Shown here piece by piece: positions 25,778-33,923 of a DNA stretch of 42,457 nt; positions within the stretch are counted from its first letter, which is position 1; each line of letters starts with the position of its first letter. Position numbers and translations under genes: made by a program. Under the pieces are notes generated by a model. It did not search any database, had not been told where the DNA came from, and worked only from the letters and a program-made list of their open reading frames with translations. The DNA lies in NCBI GenBank assembly GCA_019117265.1, contig DXAB01000106.1:1-42457 (forward strand). Reading direction: 5' to 3'. The DNA comes from Candidatus Olsenella pullicola (GTDB lineage: Bacteria; Actinomycetota; Coriobacteriia; Coriobacteriales; Atopobiaceae).

Positions 25778-26818
25778 CTAGTCCTGCGCAATCTGAATCG
25801 TCTTTCCCGTCTTGCTGGACTCCACGCTGGCAAAGACCGCGCGCATGGCGGCGAGCACGCTCTCGCCGGAGACCGCCGGCTCGACGTCGCGCTCGAGGCA
25901 GTCCACGAACACGTCGATAACACCCGAGGCGGTCTGGTTGTCGTTGGTCTGGATGGCCTCGACGTCGTAGTACTCGGTCTCGCCGCACTTGAGGTCGACC
26001 TCGATCGAGTGGGCCGGGTCGGCGTAGATGCGCATGATGCCCTTGGTGCCGTAGAGGACCGTGGAGTTGTCCTCGGGGCCGTAGTAGGTCCAGCTCGCGG
26101 TCATGGTGCCCATGGCGCCGCCGTCCATCGTGTAGATGACCAGGGCGTTGTCGTCCACCCCCACAAGGTTGCCCTCGGCGTCGCGCTTGTCGAGCGTGGC
26201 CACCTTGGCCGTGGCAGAAACGACCCTCTGGCCGATGAGCCACTGCACGAGGTCGGTCTTGTGGACACCAAGGTCGGCCATGGCGCCCATCGCGGCGCGC
26301 TTGGGGTCAAAGAACCAGCTCGCGGTGCCGGGGTCAACGCTCCAGGTCTCGGGGCCGCCGTGGCCAAAGGTGGTGCGGAAGGTGAGCACGTCGCCGATCT
26401 TGCCTGCTTCGAGAAGCTCCTTGGCGCGGACATGCGCGCGGGCAAAGCGCTGGTTCTGGTCGATCATGAGCTTGAGGCCGGCCTCGCGCGCGGCGGCGAC
26501 CATGGCCTCGCACTCCTCAATCGTGATGGCCATGGGCTTCTCGCACAGCACGTGCTTGCCGGCTTTGAGCGCGGCGATCGTGCTCTCGGCGTGCGTGGCG
26601 TTGGAGGTGCAGACGCTCACGGCGTCAATCTCGGGGTCGGCGAGAAGGTCCTCGAGGGTGCCATAGGCACGGCAGTCGTGCTCGGCCGCAAGCGCGCGGG
26701 CGCGCTCGACGTTCATGTCAAAGAGGCCGACGAGCTGGGCGTTGGGGTTTGCCTCGTACTCGGGGATGTGACGGACCTGAGAGATCTTGCCGCAGCCGAT
26801 GACGCCAATCCTGACCAT
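25778..26818 (-). CDS. Gfo/Idh/MocA-family NAD(P)-dependent dehydrogenase
   Basis: 346 residues. The Rossmann start is GVIGCGKISQVRHIPEY; the conserved CEKPMA and the catalytic segment DLGVHKTDLVQWL follow, with the usual C-terminal sheet domain. Family members oxidise sugars, inositols or their derivatives. The track begins at 26878; ATG 26818 is chosen because GAGGAGG lies 5-6 bases before it and the Rossmann strand begins at once. First gene of the sugar operon, just downstream of a predicted LacI operator, so it is probably the inducible lead gene. Confidence 0.9.
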   Translation of the reverse strand: MVRIGVIGCGKISQVRHIPEYEANPNAQLVGLFDMNVERARALAAEHDCRAYGTLEDLLADPEIDAVSVCTSNATHAESTIAALKAGKHVLCEKPMAITIEECEAMVAAAREAGLKLMIDQNQRFARAHVRAKELLEAGKIGDVLTFRTTFGHGGPETWSVDPGTASWFFDPKRAAMGAMADLGVHKTDLVQWLIGQRVVSATAKVATLDKRDAEGNLVGVDDNALVIYTMDGGAMGTMTASWTYYGPEDNSTVLYGTKGIMRIYADPAHSIEVDLKCGETEYYDVEAIQTNDNQTASGVIDVFVDCLERDVEPAVSGESVLAAMRAVFASVESSKTGKTIQIAQD

Positions 26819-26834
26819 TGCGACCTCCTCGTCT

Positions 26835-26851
26835 GGGGCGTCGGACGCCCC
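26835..26851 (-). repeat. Palindrome in the leader of the dehydrogenase gene
   Basis: GGGGCGTC-G-GACGCCCC, a perfect 17-base inverted repeat between the predicted operator and the ribosome site. As RNA the one-base centre forces a smaller stem; as DNA it could bind a dimeric regulator. Confidence 0.45.
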
Positions 26852-26862
26852 GTCCCGCTGGC

Positions 26863-26877
26863 TGAAACGAGTTTTCA
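26863..26877 (-). promoter_or_regulatory. Predicted LacI-family operator O1
   Basis: TGAAACGAGTTTTCA, of the form TGAAA-N5-TTTCA, directly after the expected transcription start of the sugar operon. The same form occurs in O2. Position and shape fit repression by the divergent LacI protein. Confidence 0.65.
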
Positions 26878-26887
26878 TTCGTAATGC

Positions 26888-26893
26888 GGTATA
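26888..26893 (-). promoter_or_regulatory. Possible -10 box of the sugar operon
   Basis: On the minus strand TATACC, 11 bases before O1. The hexamer 17 bases upstream is CTCATA, a poor -35 box, so activator help or misassignment is possible. Confidence 0.4.
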
Positions 26894-27021
26894 TCTTTCA
26901 TCCCCGATGCTATGAGGTTTTCATTCCACGAGCCGCGGATATTCCCCGAACGTTAGGTTTTTGCCGGTGAAATTGCATTTGCTACCACTTGCCGACGGAT
27001 GCTCGCGCTCATCCCCTCTTA

Positions 27022-27036
27022 TGAAAGATTCTTTCA
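27022..27036 (+). promoter_or_regulatory. Predicted LacI-family operator O2
   Basis: TGAAAGATTCTTTCA (flanked by A and T to give a 17-base perfect dyad with a 3-base centre). It lies about 40 bases upstream of the lacI-family -10 box and 159 bases from O1, a distance suited to looping. Confidence 0.65.
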
Positions 27037-27077
27037 TTGAGGCTGTTTAGGAGCGCTTCGGCCGGGCCCGTTCATAA

Positions 27078-27083
27078 TATACT
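27078..27083 (+). promoter_or_regulatory. Probable -10 box of the LacI-family gene
   Basis: TATACT within ATAATATACTG, 49 bases before the ATG. No clear -35 box was found. Confidence 0.4.
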
Positions 27084-27131
27084 GATGAGAAGGACCGGCG
27101 GGAGCGCCAGCGAGCACGTGGAAGGGGCCCC

Positions 27132-28154
27132 ATGGCCGTCAACAGAAGGGTCACCATCGCGCAGATCGCCGAGAGCGCCGGGGTCTCCCCCGCCACGGTG
27201 TCGCGCGCGCTCAACCATCCCGAGCTCGTCAACGATCGGACGCTCGGACGCATCAACTCGAGTATCCGCAACCTCGGCTACGGCGGCCCGGTCGATCAGT
27301 ATCGCGAGGGGTCCCCGGACTGCCGCGGGCTCGTGGTGGTCAACCTCCCCTGGCTCGACAACCCCTTTTACAGCGAGATCGTCCACGGCGTGCGCGTTGC
27401 CGCGAACAACGCAGGCTACGACACGCTCATCTCCTGGGACAACATCACCAACGAGACCGCCCGCTCGTTTTGCTCGATGCTGCGTCGCTGCGGCACGAGC
27501 GGCGTCATCACCACCTCTCCCCTTTCCGCACGGGCCATCCAGGCGGTCGAGGCCGTAGTGCCCCTCGTTCAGTGCGCAGAGAGCCGCGCGGACGTTGACG
27601 CGCCCTACGTCACCATCGACGACCACCTGGCGGCGAGAAGGGCGACGGAGCACCTCATCTCCTGCGGGTGCAAGCGTCTCGCCATCGTGGCGGGCTCCAA
27701 CGAGTTCAAGTTCTCCCGCGAGCGCCTCGAGGGGTTTCTCGACACCACGGCAAGAAGCGACGTGCAAGTGCTTCCCGGCTGGATCCTGCAGATCCCAGAC
27801 AACAGCTACGCGCTCGCCTACTCCGCACTCACGCACCTCTTTGACTCCGGCGAGGTCCCCGACGGCATCTTTGCCGTCTCGGACACCTTTGGCGCGGCGG
27901 TTGTCCGCGCGGCCCACACCACCGGCATAGAGATCCCGCGCGACCTCAAGGTCGTGGGCTTTGACAACGCCGAGCTCTCCACGATGCTCACGCCCACGCT
28001 CACCACGGTCAACCAGCCGCGCTACCGCATGGGCTACTCCGCCTGCAGGATCCTCATCGACCTTCTCACCGGAAACGAGCTGGGATCGCGCTCGATGGTC
28101 CTCGAGACGGAGCTGATCGTTCGCGAGTCCACCGCAGGCGAGGCGGTCGCCTAG
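27132..28154 (+). CDS. LacI-family transcriptional regulator
   Basis: 340 residues. An N-terminal helix-turn-helix TIAQIAESAGVSPATVSRAL with hinge INSSIRNLGYGG is followed by a periplasmic-binding-like sensor domain (LVVVNLPWLDNPFYSEIVHGV, later VVGFDNAELS). It is divergent from the sugar operon and is its most likely repressor, with the imported sugar or a metabolite as inducer. GGAAGGGG precedes ATG. Its 3' end overlaps the converging TetR gene by 4 bases. Confidence 0.93.
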   Translation: MAVNRRVTIAQIAESAGVSPATVSRALNHPELVNDRTLGRINSSIRNLGYGGPVDQYREGSPDCRGLVVVNLPWLDNPFYSEIVHGVRVAANNAGYDTLISWDNITNETARSFCSMLRRCGTSGVITTSPLSARAIQAVEAVVPLVQCAESRADVDAPYVTIDDHLAARRATEHLISCGCKRLAIVAGSNEFKFSRERLEGFLDTTARSDVQVLPGWILQIPDNSYALAYSALTHLFDSGEVPDGIFAVSDTFGAAVVRAAHTTGIEIPRDLKVVGFDNAELSTMLTPTLTTVNQPRYRMGYSACRILIDLLTGNELGSRSMVLETELIVRESTAGEAVA

Positions 28155-28780
28155 GCGTCGGCCCCCGCCGCCGCACTCAAGCCCGCGCCCGCAAACCTCT
28201 CCCGCCCGGCATCGGTCCCGATCCCGCAGAGTGCGAGGCCCAGGACGTCCTCGGCGGTTGCCCGCACGTCCACCCGCTCAAAAACCAGGAAGGCACCCGC
28301 GACCGCCGCCGCGGCGAGGCGCGCGTTGACCTCGGGGCGCACGAGCCCCTCCACCTTTGCGCGCTCGATCTGGGCCTCGAGCACGTCCACTATGCGCGCG
28401 AGGCGCGGCCCCTCGACCGGCGCGGATCCGGCACCCGCCCCGGCAACCGCCAGCATGAGCGGGCCTCCCGGGCGCGTGGCCTCAGCGAGGGCATCGAGCA
28501 GACCGGCGATGGAGTCCGCCGCGGAGGGCGCCGTGGAGACGATCCTCTCGACGCTCGCCACCAGGTCGTCTACCGCGCGGTCCAGCACCGCGCGAACGAG
28601 CTCCGCGCGGTCGGAGAAGTAGTAGTAGAGCGAGCCCTTGGACATGCCGCAGCGGGCGGAGACCTCCGTCATCTGAAAGTCCGCCGAGCCGCGCTCCGCC
28701 ATGAGGGAGGTCGCAGCAACCATGATCTTCTCGCGCGTGGCCGCGCTCTTGGGCGTTGCCGTGCCGGTCCTTGCCGCCAT
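28151..28780 (-). CDS. TetR-family transcriptional regulator
   Basis: 209 residues. The DNA-binding domain is at about 15-60, with TEVSARCGMSKGSLYYYFSDRAELV; the rest is an Ala-rich helical ligand domain. It is divergent from the YhgE/Pip pair and 203 bases from it, so it probably represses those membrane proteins and itself through the palindrome at 28878. The ribosome site is GGAGAAGGAC just before ATG. The effector is unknown. Confidence 0.9.
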   Translation of the reverse strand: MAARTGTATPKSAATREKIMVAATSLMAERGSADFQMTEVSARCGMSKGSLYYYFSDRAELVRAVLDRAVDDLVASVERIVSTAPSAADSIAGLLDALAEATRPGGPLMLAVAGAGAGSAPVEGPRLARIVDVLEAQIERAKVEGLVRPEVNARLAAAAVAGAFLVFERVDVRATAEDVLGLALCGIGTDAGRERFAGAGLSAAAGADA

Positions 28781-28798
28781 GTCCTTCTCCGTTCCCCC

Positions 28799-28844
28799 GT
28801 GCCGTGTTGCCGGGTGCTACTGTGCCGCGTTGCCGGGTACTGTC
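28799..28844. repeat. Two tandem 23-base repeats upstream of the TetR gene
   Basis: Each begins GTGCCGYGTTGCCGGGTRCT, and a third partial GTGCCG follows. They lie 20-65 bases upstream of the TetR start, in its leader or promoter. They may be regulator sites or a simple slippage duplication. Confidence 0.55.
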
Positions 28845-28877
28845 GTGCCGACGCGTTAATCTTAGCATCCATTCAGC

Positions 28878-28900
28878 AATTTTGAACTTGGCTCAAAATT
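28878..28900. promoter_or_regulatory. Predicted TetR operator
   Basis: AATTTTGA and TCAAAATT form a perfect 8-base inverted repeat around ACTTGGC, in the AT-rich centre of the divergent region. A second inverted pair ATTCAG/CTGAAT (28871-28876 and 28910-28915) encloses it. Confidence 0.6.
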
Positions 28901-28983
28901 ATTGGACTCCTGAATAAAACTCGTCTCGCAGGGTACCTCTTGAGCCATTGAACATGTAATACGTCTCGCTCAAGGGAGCTCTC

Positions 28984-31578
28984 ATGAAAACCATCGCGCG
29001 CATCCTGGGCCGCGACCTCAAACGCCTGGCGGCAAGCCCCGTCGCCCTGGTGGTGGCGGTTGGGGTCTGCCTCGTCCCCGCGCTTTACGCGTGGGTGAAC
29101 ATCCTGGCCAACTGGGACCCGTATCAGAACACCTCCACCGTTCCCGTGGCTGTAGTCGTGGAGGACCGCGGCGCTGAGGTCCCCGGAATGGGAGAGGTCA
29201 ACGCCGGCGACATGGTAAGGGAGAAGCTCGAGGAGAACCACCAGCTCGGGTGGACCTTCGTGGACCAGGACGCGGCGCTCGAGGGCGTCCGTGCCGGCCG
29301 CTACTACGCCGCCTTTGTCATACCGCCCGACTTCACCTCGTCCCTTGCGGGCGTGCTAGACGGCCACCCCACGCAGGCCCGCATTGGCTACTACGTCAAC
29401 GAGAAGGCCAACGCGGTGGCACCCAAGGTGACGGACACGGGGGCGACCACGCTCGAGGACCAGATCGCCGGGCAGTTTGTGTCGCTCGCCGGGGAGACCG
29501 TCACCCAGAGGCTCCAGGGTGCGGTGGGGTCCGCTGTGGGAGATGTCGACGGGGCGAGGTCGTCCGCGCTGAAGAGCCTCCGCGCCACGCAGGGTCGCCT
29601 CGACGACCTGGCGGACTCCCTCGAGGACGCGGACGGGACCGTGGGTGTGGCGCGCGAGGCCGTGGGTCGCGCGCGTAAGACGCTCTCCGCCACAGCGGAC
29701 GCGGCGGGCGGACTCGCCTCGTCGATGGACTCCGCGCTTGGGTCGCTCGCCGGCGCGCGCGAGGGACTGCGCTCCTTTGCCCGCGACCTCGACGACAGAC
29801 TAGGCGAGGGCGCCTCCGCCATCTCCGGGCTCTCTTCGACGGCGAGCCAGGACATCGGCCGCATCGCCGGGGACGTGGGCTGGGCCCAAGGGCGTCTCGA
29901 TGCGGCGCTCTCGCGTCTGCGGGCGGCAAATAACGACGTCGCGGGCATGGCGGAGTCGCTCAGGGCGGCGCGCGACGAGATCGCGTCCCTCGAGCCCGCC
30001 GACGACGCGCAGCGCGCCCTCCAGCAGCAGGTGGTCTCCACGCTCGACGAGCAGGTGGCGCTTCTCGAGGGGCTTGCCAGCGGACAGGCTTCCGCCCTCG
30101 ACGAGCTCCAGGGGATAAGCAACGAGGTGAGCAACGGGGCCAAGAGCGTTGACGAGCTCGCCACCTCGGTAAACGACGCCGTCCAGGCGGGCACGGGCTC
30201 GCTCGACGCCCTACGGACAGACCTCGCCACGGGCGCAGCACCCGAACTCTCCTCCGCGCTCGACGTCCTCGCGGACGCGGGAGGTCGCCTTGCGGGAGGC
30301 ACCGATTCGCTCGTGCCGATGATCGAGCAGGCGGACGCCGGGCTGGGCCAGCTCGACGCGCTTCTCGCCCAGAGCCAGTCGACCCTGGCGGACACCGCCG
30401 ACTCCCTGAGGGGCTCCGCCGATCGCATGGGCGCGCTGGAAGACGACCTCGCCGCCGTGCAGAGCGCCCGTGCCCTGCCCGCCGTGGACGACGTCCTCTC
30501 CCTCGACACCGCCTCCACGGGCGCGGCGCTGGGCTCGCCGGTCCAGATGGTTGACGAGCCGGTGTTCCCCGTTGCCAACTACGGTTCTGGGGTGGCGCCG
30601 TTCTACACCAACCTCGCGCTATGGGTGGGCGGCTTCGTGCTCGTGGCCATCTACAAGCTGGAGGTGGACCGCGAGGGGCTGGACAACGTCGAGGTCACGC
30701 CCACGCGGGCCTTCTTTGGGCGCTGGCTCCTGCTCGCCCTCCTGGGCCAGGTACAGGCCCTGACGTGCTGCATGGGCGACCTGGCGCTTGGCGTCCAGTG
30801 CGTCTCCCCGGTTGCGTTTGTGCTCGCGGGCATGGCGGCGTCACTGGTCTACGTGTTCGTGGTCTACTCGCTCGCCGTGGCGCTCAAGCACGTTGGCAAG
30901 GCGCTCGCGGTGCTGATAGTGGTGCTGCAGATCCCCGGGGCGTCCGGCCTCTACCCCATCCAGATGCAGCCCGCCTTCTTCCGGGCCCTGGGGCCGTGGC
31001 TCCCCTTCACCTACGGGATCGGCGCCATGCGCGAGGCGGTGGCGGGCTTCTATGGAGCAAACTACGCACGCGACCTTGTCGTCCTTGCGCTCTTTGCCGT
31101 TCCCGCGCTGCTTCTGGGCGTGGTTGCCAGAAGGAGGCTCCTTGGGGCAAACGCGCTCTTTGACCGCAAGATGGCTCAGACAGACCTCCTTGTGACCGAG
31201 CGTGACGGCGAGAAGGACGCCGGGCGCCTGGCACTCCTGGTGGACGCGCTCGCCTCCTCCCCCGCCCACCGCGAGGCGTTCCTTGCCCGGGCCGCGCGCT
31301 TTGAGCTGGCGTACCCGCGCCGCGTGCGGCGCGGTGTCGTGGCGCTGCTGGCCGTGCCGCTGGTCCTTCTCGCCCTGCTCTTTGCGCACCCGGCAAAGCT
31401 GTTGCTACTGAGCCTGTGGGTGGTCTCTCTGGTTGCCGCGAGCGCGTACCTCATCTGGCTGGAGTACGTGCACGAGCGGCTGGCGGAGCGCGCCGGGCTG
31501 GCACGGATGGGCAAAGACGAGCTGGTCGTGTTGGCCGAGGATGCCGCGCGGGCCGAGAAGGGAGGCGAGGCTCGATGA
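28984..31578 (+). CDS. YhgE/Pip-family membrane protein 1
   Basis: 864 residues. The N-terminal helix (about 17-38, ALVVAVGVCLVPALYAWVN) is followed by the family phrase WDPYQNTSTVPVAVV, then a large outside region of about 480 residues made of Ala/Asp/Leu-rich coiled helices. An ABC-2-like set of membrane helices follows (from FYTNLALWVGGFVLV near 540). A C-terminal extension has two more helices and a basic cytoplasmic tail. Pip was named as a phage receptor in Lactococcus; the general role of the family is not settled. GGGAG precedes ATG; the next gene overlaps by 4 bases. Confidence 0.85.
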   Translation: MKTIARILGRDLKRLAASPVALVVAVGVCLVPALYAWVNILANWDPYQNTSTVPVAVVVEDRGAEVPGMGEVNAGDMVREKLEENHQLGWTFVDQDAALEGVRAGRYYAAFVIPPDFTSSLAGVLDGHPTQARIGYYVNEKANAVAPKVTDTGATTLEDQIAGQFVSLAGETVTQRLQGAVGSAVGDVDGARSSALKSLRATQGRLDDLADSLEDADGTVGVAREAVGRARKTLSATADAAGGLASSMDSALGSLAGAREGLRSFARDLDDRLGEGASAISGLSSTASQDIGRIAGDVGWAQGRLDAALSRLRAANNDVAGMAESLRAARDEIASLEPADDAQRALQQQVVSTLDEQVALLEGLASGQASALDELQGISNEVSNGAKSVDELATSVNDAVQAGTGSLDALRTDLATGAAPELSSALDVLADAGGRLAGGTDSLVPMIEQADAGLGQLDALLAQSQSTLADTADSLRGSADRMGALEDDLAAVQSARALPAVDDVLSLDTASTGAALGSPVQMVDEPVFPVANYGSGVAPFYTNLALWVGGFVLVAIYKLEVDREGLDNVEVTPTRAFFGRWLLLALLGQVQALTCCMGDLALGVQCVSPVAFVLAGMAASLVYVFVVYSLAVALKHVGKALAVLIVVLQIPGASGLYPIQMQPAFFRALGPWLPFTYGIGAMREAVAGFYGANYARDLVVLALFAVPALLLGVVARRRLLGANALFDRKMAQTDLLVTERDGEKDAGRLALLVDALASSPAHREAFLARAARFELAYPRRVRRGVVALLAVPLVLLALLFAHPAKLLLLSLWVVSLVAASAYLIWLEYVHERLAERAGLARMGKDELVVLAEDAARAEKGGEAR

Positions 31579-33803
31579 GAAGAATCTGGGAGCTCGTGCT
31601 CCGCGACGCGCGTCACGTGCGGGCAAACGCCGTCGCACTAGTGGTCTTTGTGGGAATCGTTGCCGTGCCGTCCTTCTACGCGTGGTTCAACATCGCGGGC
31701 AGCTGGGACCCGTACGGCAACACGGGCAACATCCGCGTGGCCGTTGCAAACGAGGACGCGGGCTACTCCGGGGAGCTGGTGCCCCTGACCGTCAACATGG
31801 GCGAGCGCGTGGTGGCCGAGCTGCGGGGGTCTGATTCCATTGGGTACGTGGTCACCTCGGAGGCCGACGCCGTAGAGGGCGTGCGCTCGGGCGAGTACTA
31901 CGCTGCCGTGGTGATTCCGCCGGACTTCTCGCGCGACATGATGACCACCTTCTCCGCCGACCCCGTCCGTGCCGAGGTGCGCTTCTACCAAAACGAGAAG
32001 GCAAACGCCATCGCCACCATAGTCACGGACAAGGCGTCGTCGGCCGTGATGGCGCAGATCGACTCCGGATTTGCCGAGGCGGTGAGCGCCGTTGGCGCGG
32101 GCGCCCTCAAGGAGCTCGCCAGCGCGCTTGACGACGACGCGGTGACGGGGCTTGCGGCGCGTCTCGACGCGGCGGTGACGAACTCTGCCGACGCGCTCTC
32201 CGGAACGGCAGGTTCCGTGAGGGACTTTGCGGACCTCCTCGAGTCGACGCGCGGGCTTCTGGGCAGCGGAGCGGGGGTGGCCGACGCGGCGCTCTCCCCT
32301 GCGGTGGACGCCGGCGAGGTGCTCCGCGAGACGGCGTCGGGCCTTGCGGGGGCCGGGTCGGCGATAGACGACGCAGAGGCGTCCGTGGCGGGTGCGCTCG
32401 AGTCCGCGGACGCGGGGCTTGACGGGGTGGACGCGGTGATAGACGACGCGCTCGACGTGGCGGGCGCGCAGGAGGCGAGAATCCAAAAGGGCCTCTCCGC
32501 CGCGCGGGACGCCGTGGGCGAACAGGTAGATGCGCTCGAGCGGCTGGACGGCGCGCTTGGGGAGCAGCTCGACCTCATGCACGAGCTCGAGGGGACGCTT
32601 CCCGAGGGCAGCCCCGTGCGTGAGGGGCTTGGCAGCGCGATTGCGTGTGTGGACGGCCTGCGAGACCGCGTTGACCAGGCACTCGTTGAGCTGCACGACC
32701 TCTTTGACGGGCTGGGCCGGACGATGGACGACCTCGACGCCGGAGCCGCAGACGCCAAGGAGGCGCGCGAGCGGCTCAAAGGCCTCGTGGACGAGGCGCG
32801 CACGGCGTTGGACGGCGCGGGGCAGCTCTACGACGATGAGGTGCGCGGGAGCCTCGGGAGCCTTGCGGGGCAGGTGGCCGAGGCCGCCGGGCAGACGGAC
32901 GAGATCGAGGGGAACCTCGCCGGCACGCTCGAAGCCGTGGGCTCCGCGGCGGAGGACGCGCGCGACGGGCTTGCCGGGGCGCAGGGCGACCTCGACGATA
33001 CCGCAAACAGCTTGGACGAGGCGGCCGAGAAGCTCAATGGCCTGCATAAGCGGCTGCGCTCCGCGCTTGACTCGGGCGACGCGAGCCAGGTGAGGGAGGT
33101 CCTGGCGTCTGGCCCGGAGGGGCTCGCCGAGTTTGTGGCGGCGCCAGTCGCTGTAGAGCGCACGGCGGTGTTTCCCGTTGAGAACAACGGCTCGGCGATG
33201 GCGCCCTTCTACACAACGCTTGCCATCTGGATCGGCGGGGTGGTGCTCGCCGCGCTGGTGCGCGCAACGCCCTCCGAGGCAGCGCTCAAGGAGACAGGCT
33301 GTACGCATGCGCAGGCGTACGTGGGGCGGCTTGTGCTCTTTGTTGCCGTGGGGCTGGCCCAGGCGGCGCTCATCTGCGGCGGAGACCTCTTCTACCTGGG
33401 CGTTCAGTGCGAGCACCCGTGGCTCATGCTACTTGCGTGCCTGGCGTCGTCGCTCGTCTACGTCAATTTGATCTTCTCGCTCACGGCGTCCTTTGGCGAC
33501 GTGGGCAAGGCCGTGGCCGTAGTGCTCATGGTGGTCCAGGTGGCGGGCTCAGGCGGCACGTTCCCGCCCGAGATGCTGCCCGCGCCGTTCCAGGCCGTCT
33601 ACTCGTGGCTGCCGTTTGTGCACAGTGAGGCCGCCCTGCGCGCGGCGATGTTTGGGATCTGGGACGGAGACTTCTGGCGCGAGCTGGGCGTTCTTCTCGC
33701 CTACCTGGTACCGGCGCTGCTCCTTGGCCTGGTGCTGCGCCGTCCCGTGATCCGCCTGAACGAGTGGTTTGAGCGTCGTCTAGAGAGCACGCGCCTCATG
33801 TGA
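31575..33803 (+). CDS. YhgE/Pip-family membrane protein 2
   Basis: 742 residues and clearly a paralogue of the upstream protein: VVFVGIVAVPSFYAWFNI, then WDPYGNTGNIRVAVANED, a long outside coiled region of about 450 residues, and the ABC-2-like helices beginning FYTTLAIWIGGVVLAALV. It lacks the C-terminal extension of protein 1. The track begins at 31416; ATG 31575 overlaps the upstream TGA as ATGA and has GGGAGGCGAGG before it. The two proteins probably form a heteromeric complex (inference from overlap and matching architecture). Confidence 0.85.
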   Translation: MRRIWELVLRDARHVRANAVALVVFVGIVAVPSFYAWFNIAGSWDPYGNTGNIRVAVANEDAGYSGELVPLTVNMGERVVAELRGSDSIGYVVTSEADAVEGVRSGEYYAAVVIPPDFSRDMMTTFSADPVRAEVRFYQNEKANAIATIVTDKASSAVMAQIDSGFAEAVSAVGAGALKELASALDDDAVTGLAARLDAAVTNSADALSGTAGSVRDFADLLESTRGLLGSGAGVADAALSPAVDAGEVLRETASGLAGAGSAIDDAEASVAGALESADAGLDGVDAVIDDALDVAGAQEARIQKGLSAARDAVGEQVDALERLDGALGEQLDLMHELEGTLPEGSPVREGLGSAIACVDGLRDRVDQALVELHDLFDGLGRTMDDLDAGAADAKEARERLKGLVDEARTALDGAGQLYDDEVRGSLGSLAGQVAEAAGQTDEIEGNLAGTLEAVGSAAEDARDGLAGAQGDLDDTANSLDEAAEKLNGLHKRLRSALDSGDASQVREVLASGPEGLAEFVAAPVAVERTAVFPVENNGSAMAPFYTTLAIWIGGVVLAALVRATPSEAALKETGCTHAQAYVGRLVLFVAVGLAQAALICGGDLFYLGVQCEHPWLMLLACLASSLVYVNLIFSLTASFGDVGKAVAVVLMVVQVAGSGGTFPPEMLPAPFQAVYSWLPFVHSEAALRAAMFGIWDGDFWRELGVLLAYLVPALLLGLVLRRPVIRLNEWFERRLESTRLM

Positions 33804-33877
33804 GGCCGCGCGGGCGCAATTCGCCAGGACACCACGCGGACGTCGTCGGGACGTCGCCGTCCTTCTCGCCAGCGCTG

Positions 33878-33883
33878 TATACT
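33878..33883 (+). promoter_or_regulatory. Probable -10 box of gltX
   Basis: TATACT, 40 bases before the ATG. A GACGTC-GTCGG-GACGTC inverted repeat and CTTCTCGCC lie just upstream. The -35 region is not consensus. Confidence 0.5.
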
Positions 33884-33923
33884 AGATGCGTATGTGACGA
33901 TAAGAACCACGGAGAGGAACCTC

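Noticed and set aside
20883-26818. Naming the sugar operon as inositol (iol) or ribose (rbs)
   Set aside because: Families fit, but no diagnostic iol or rbsK/rbsD gene is present, so the substrate is left open.
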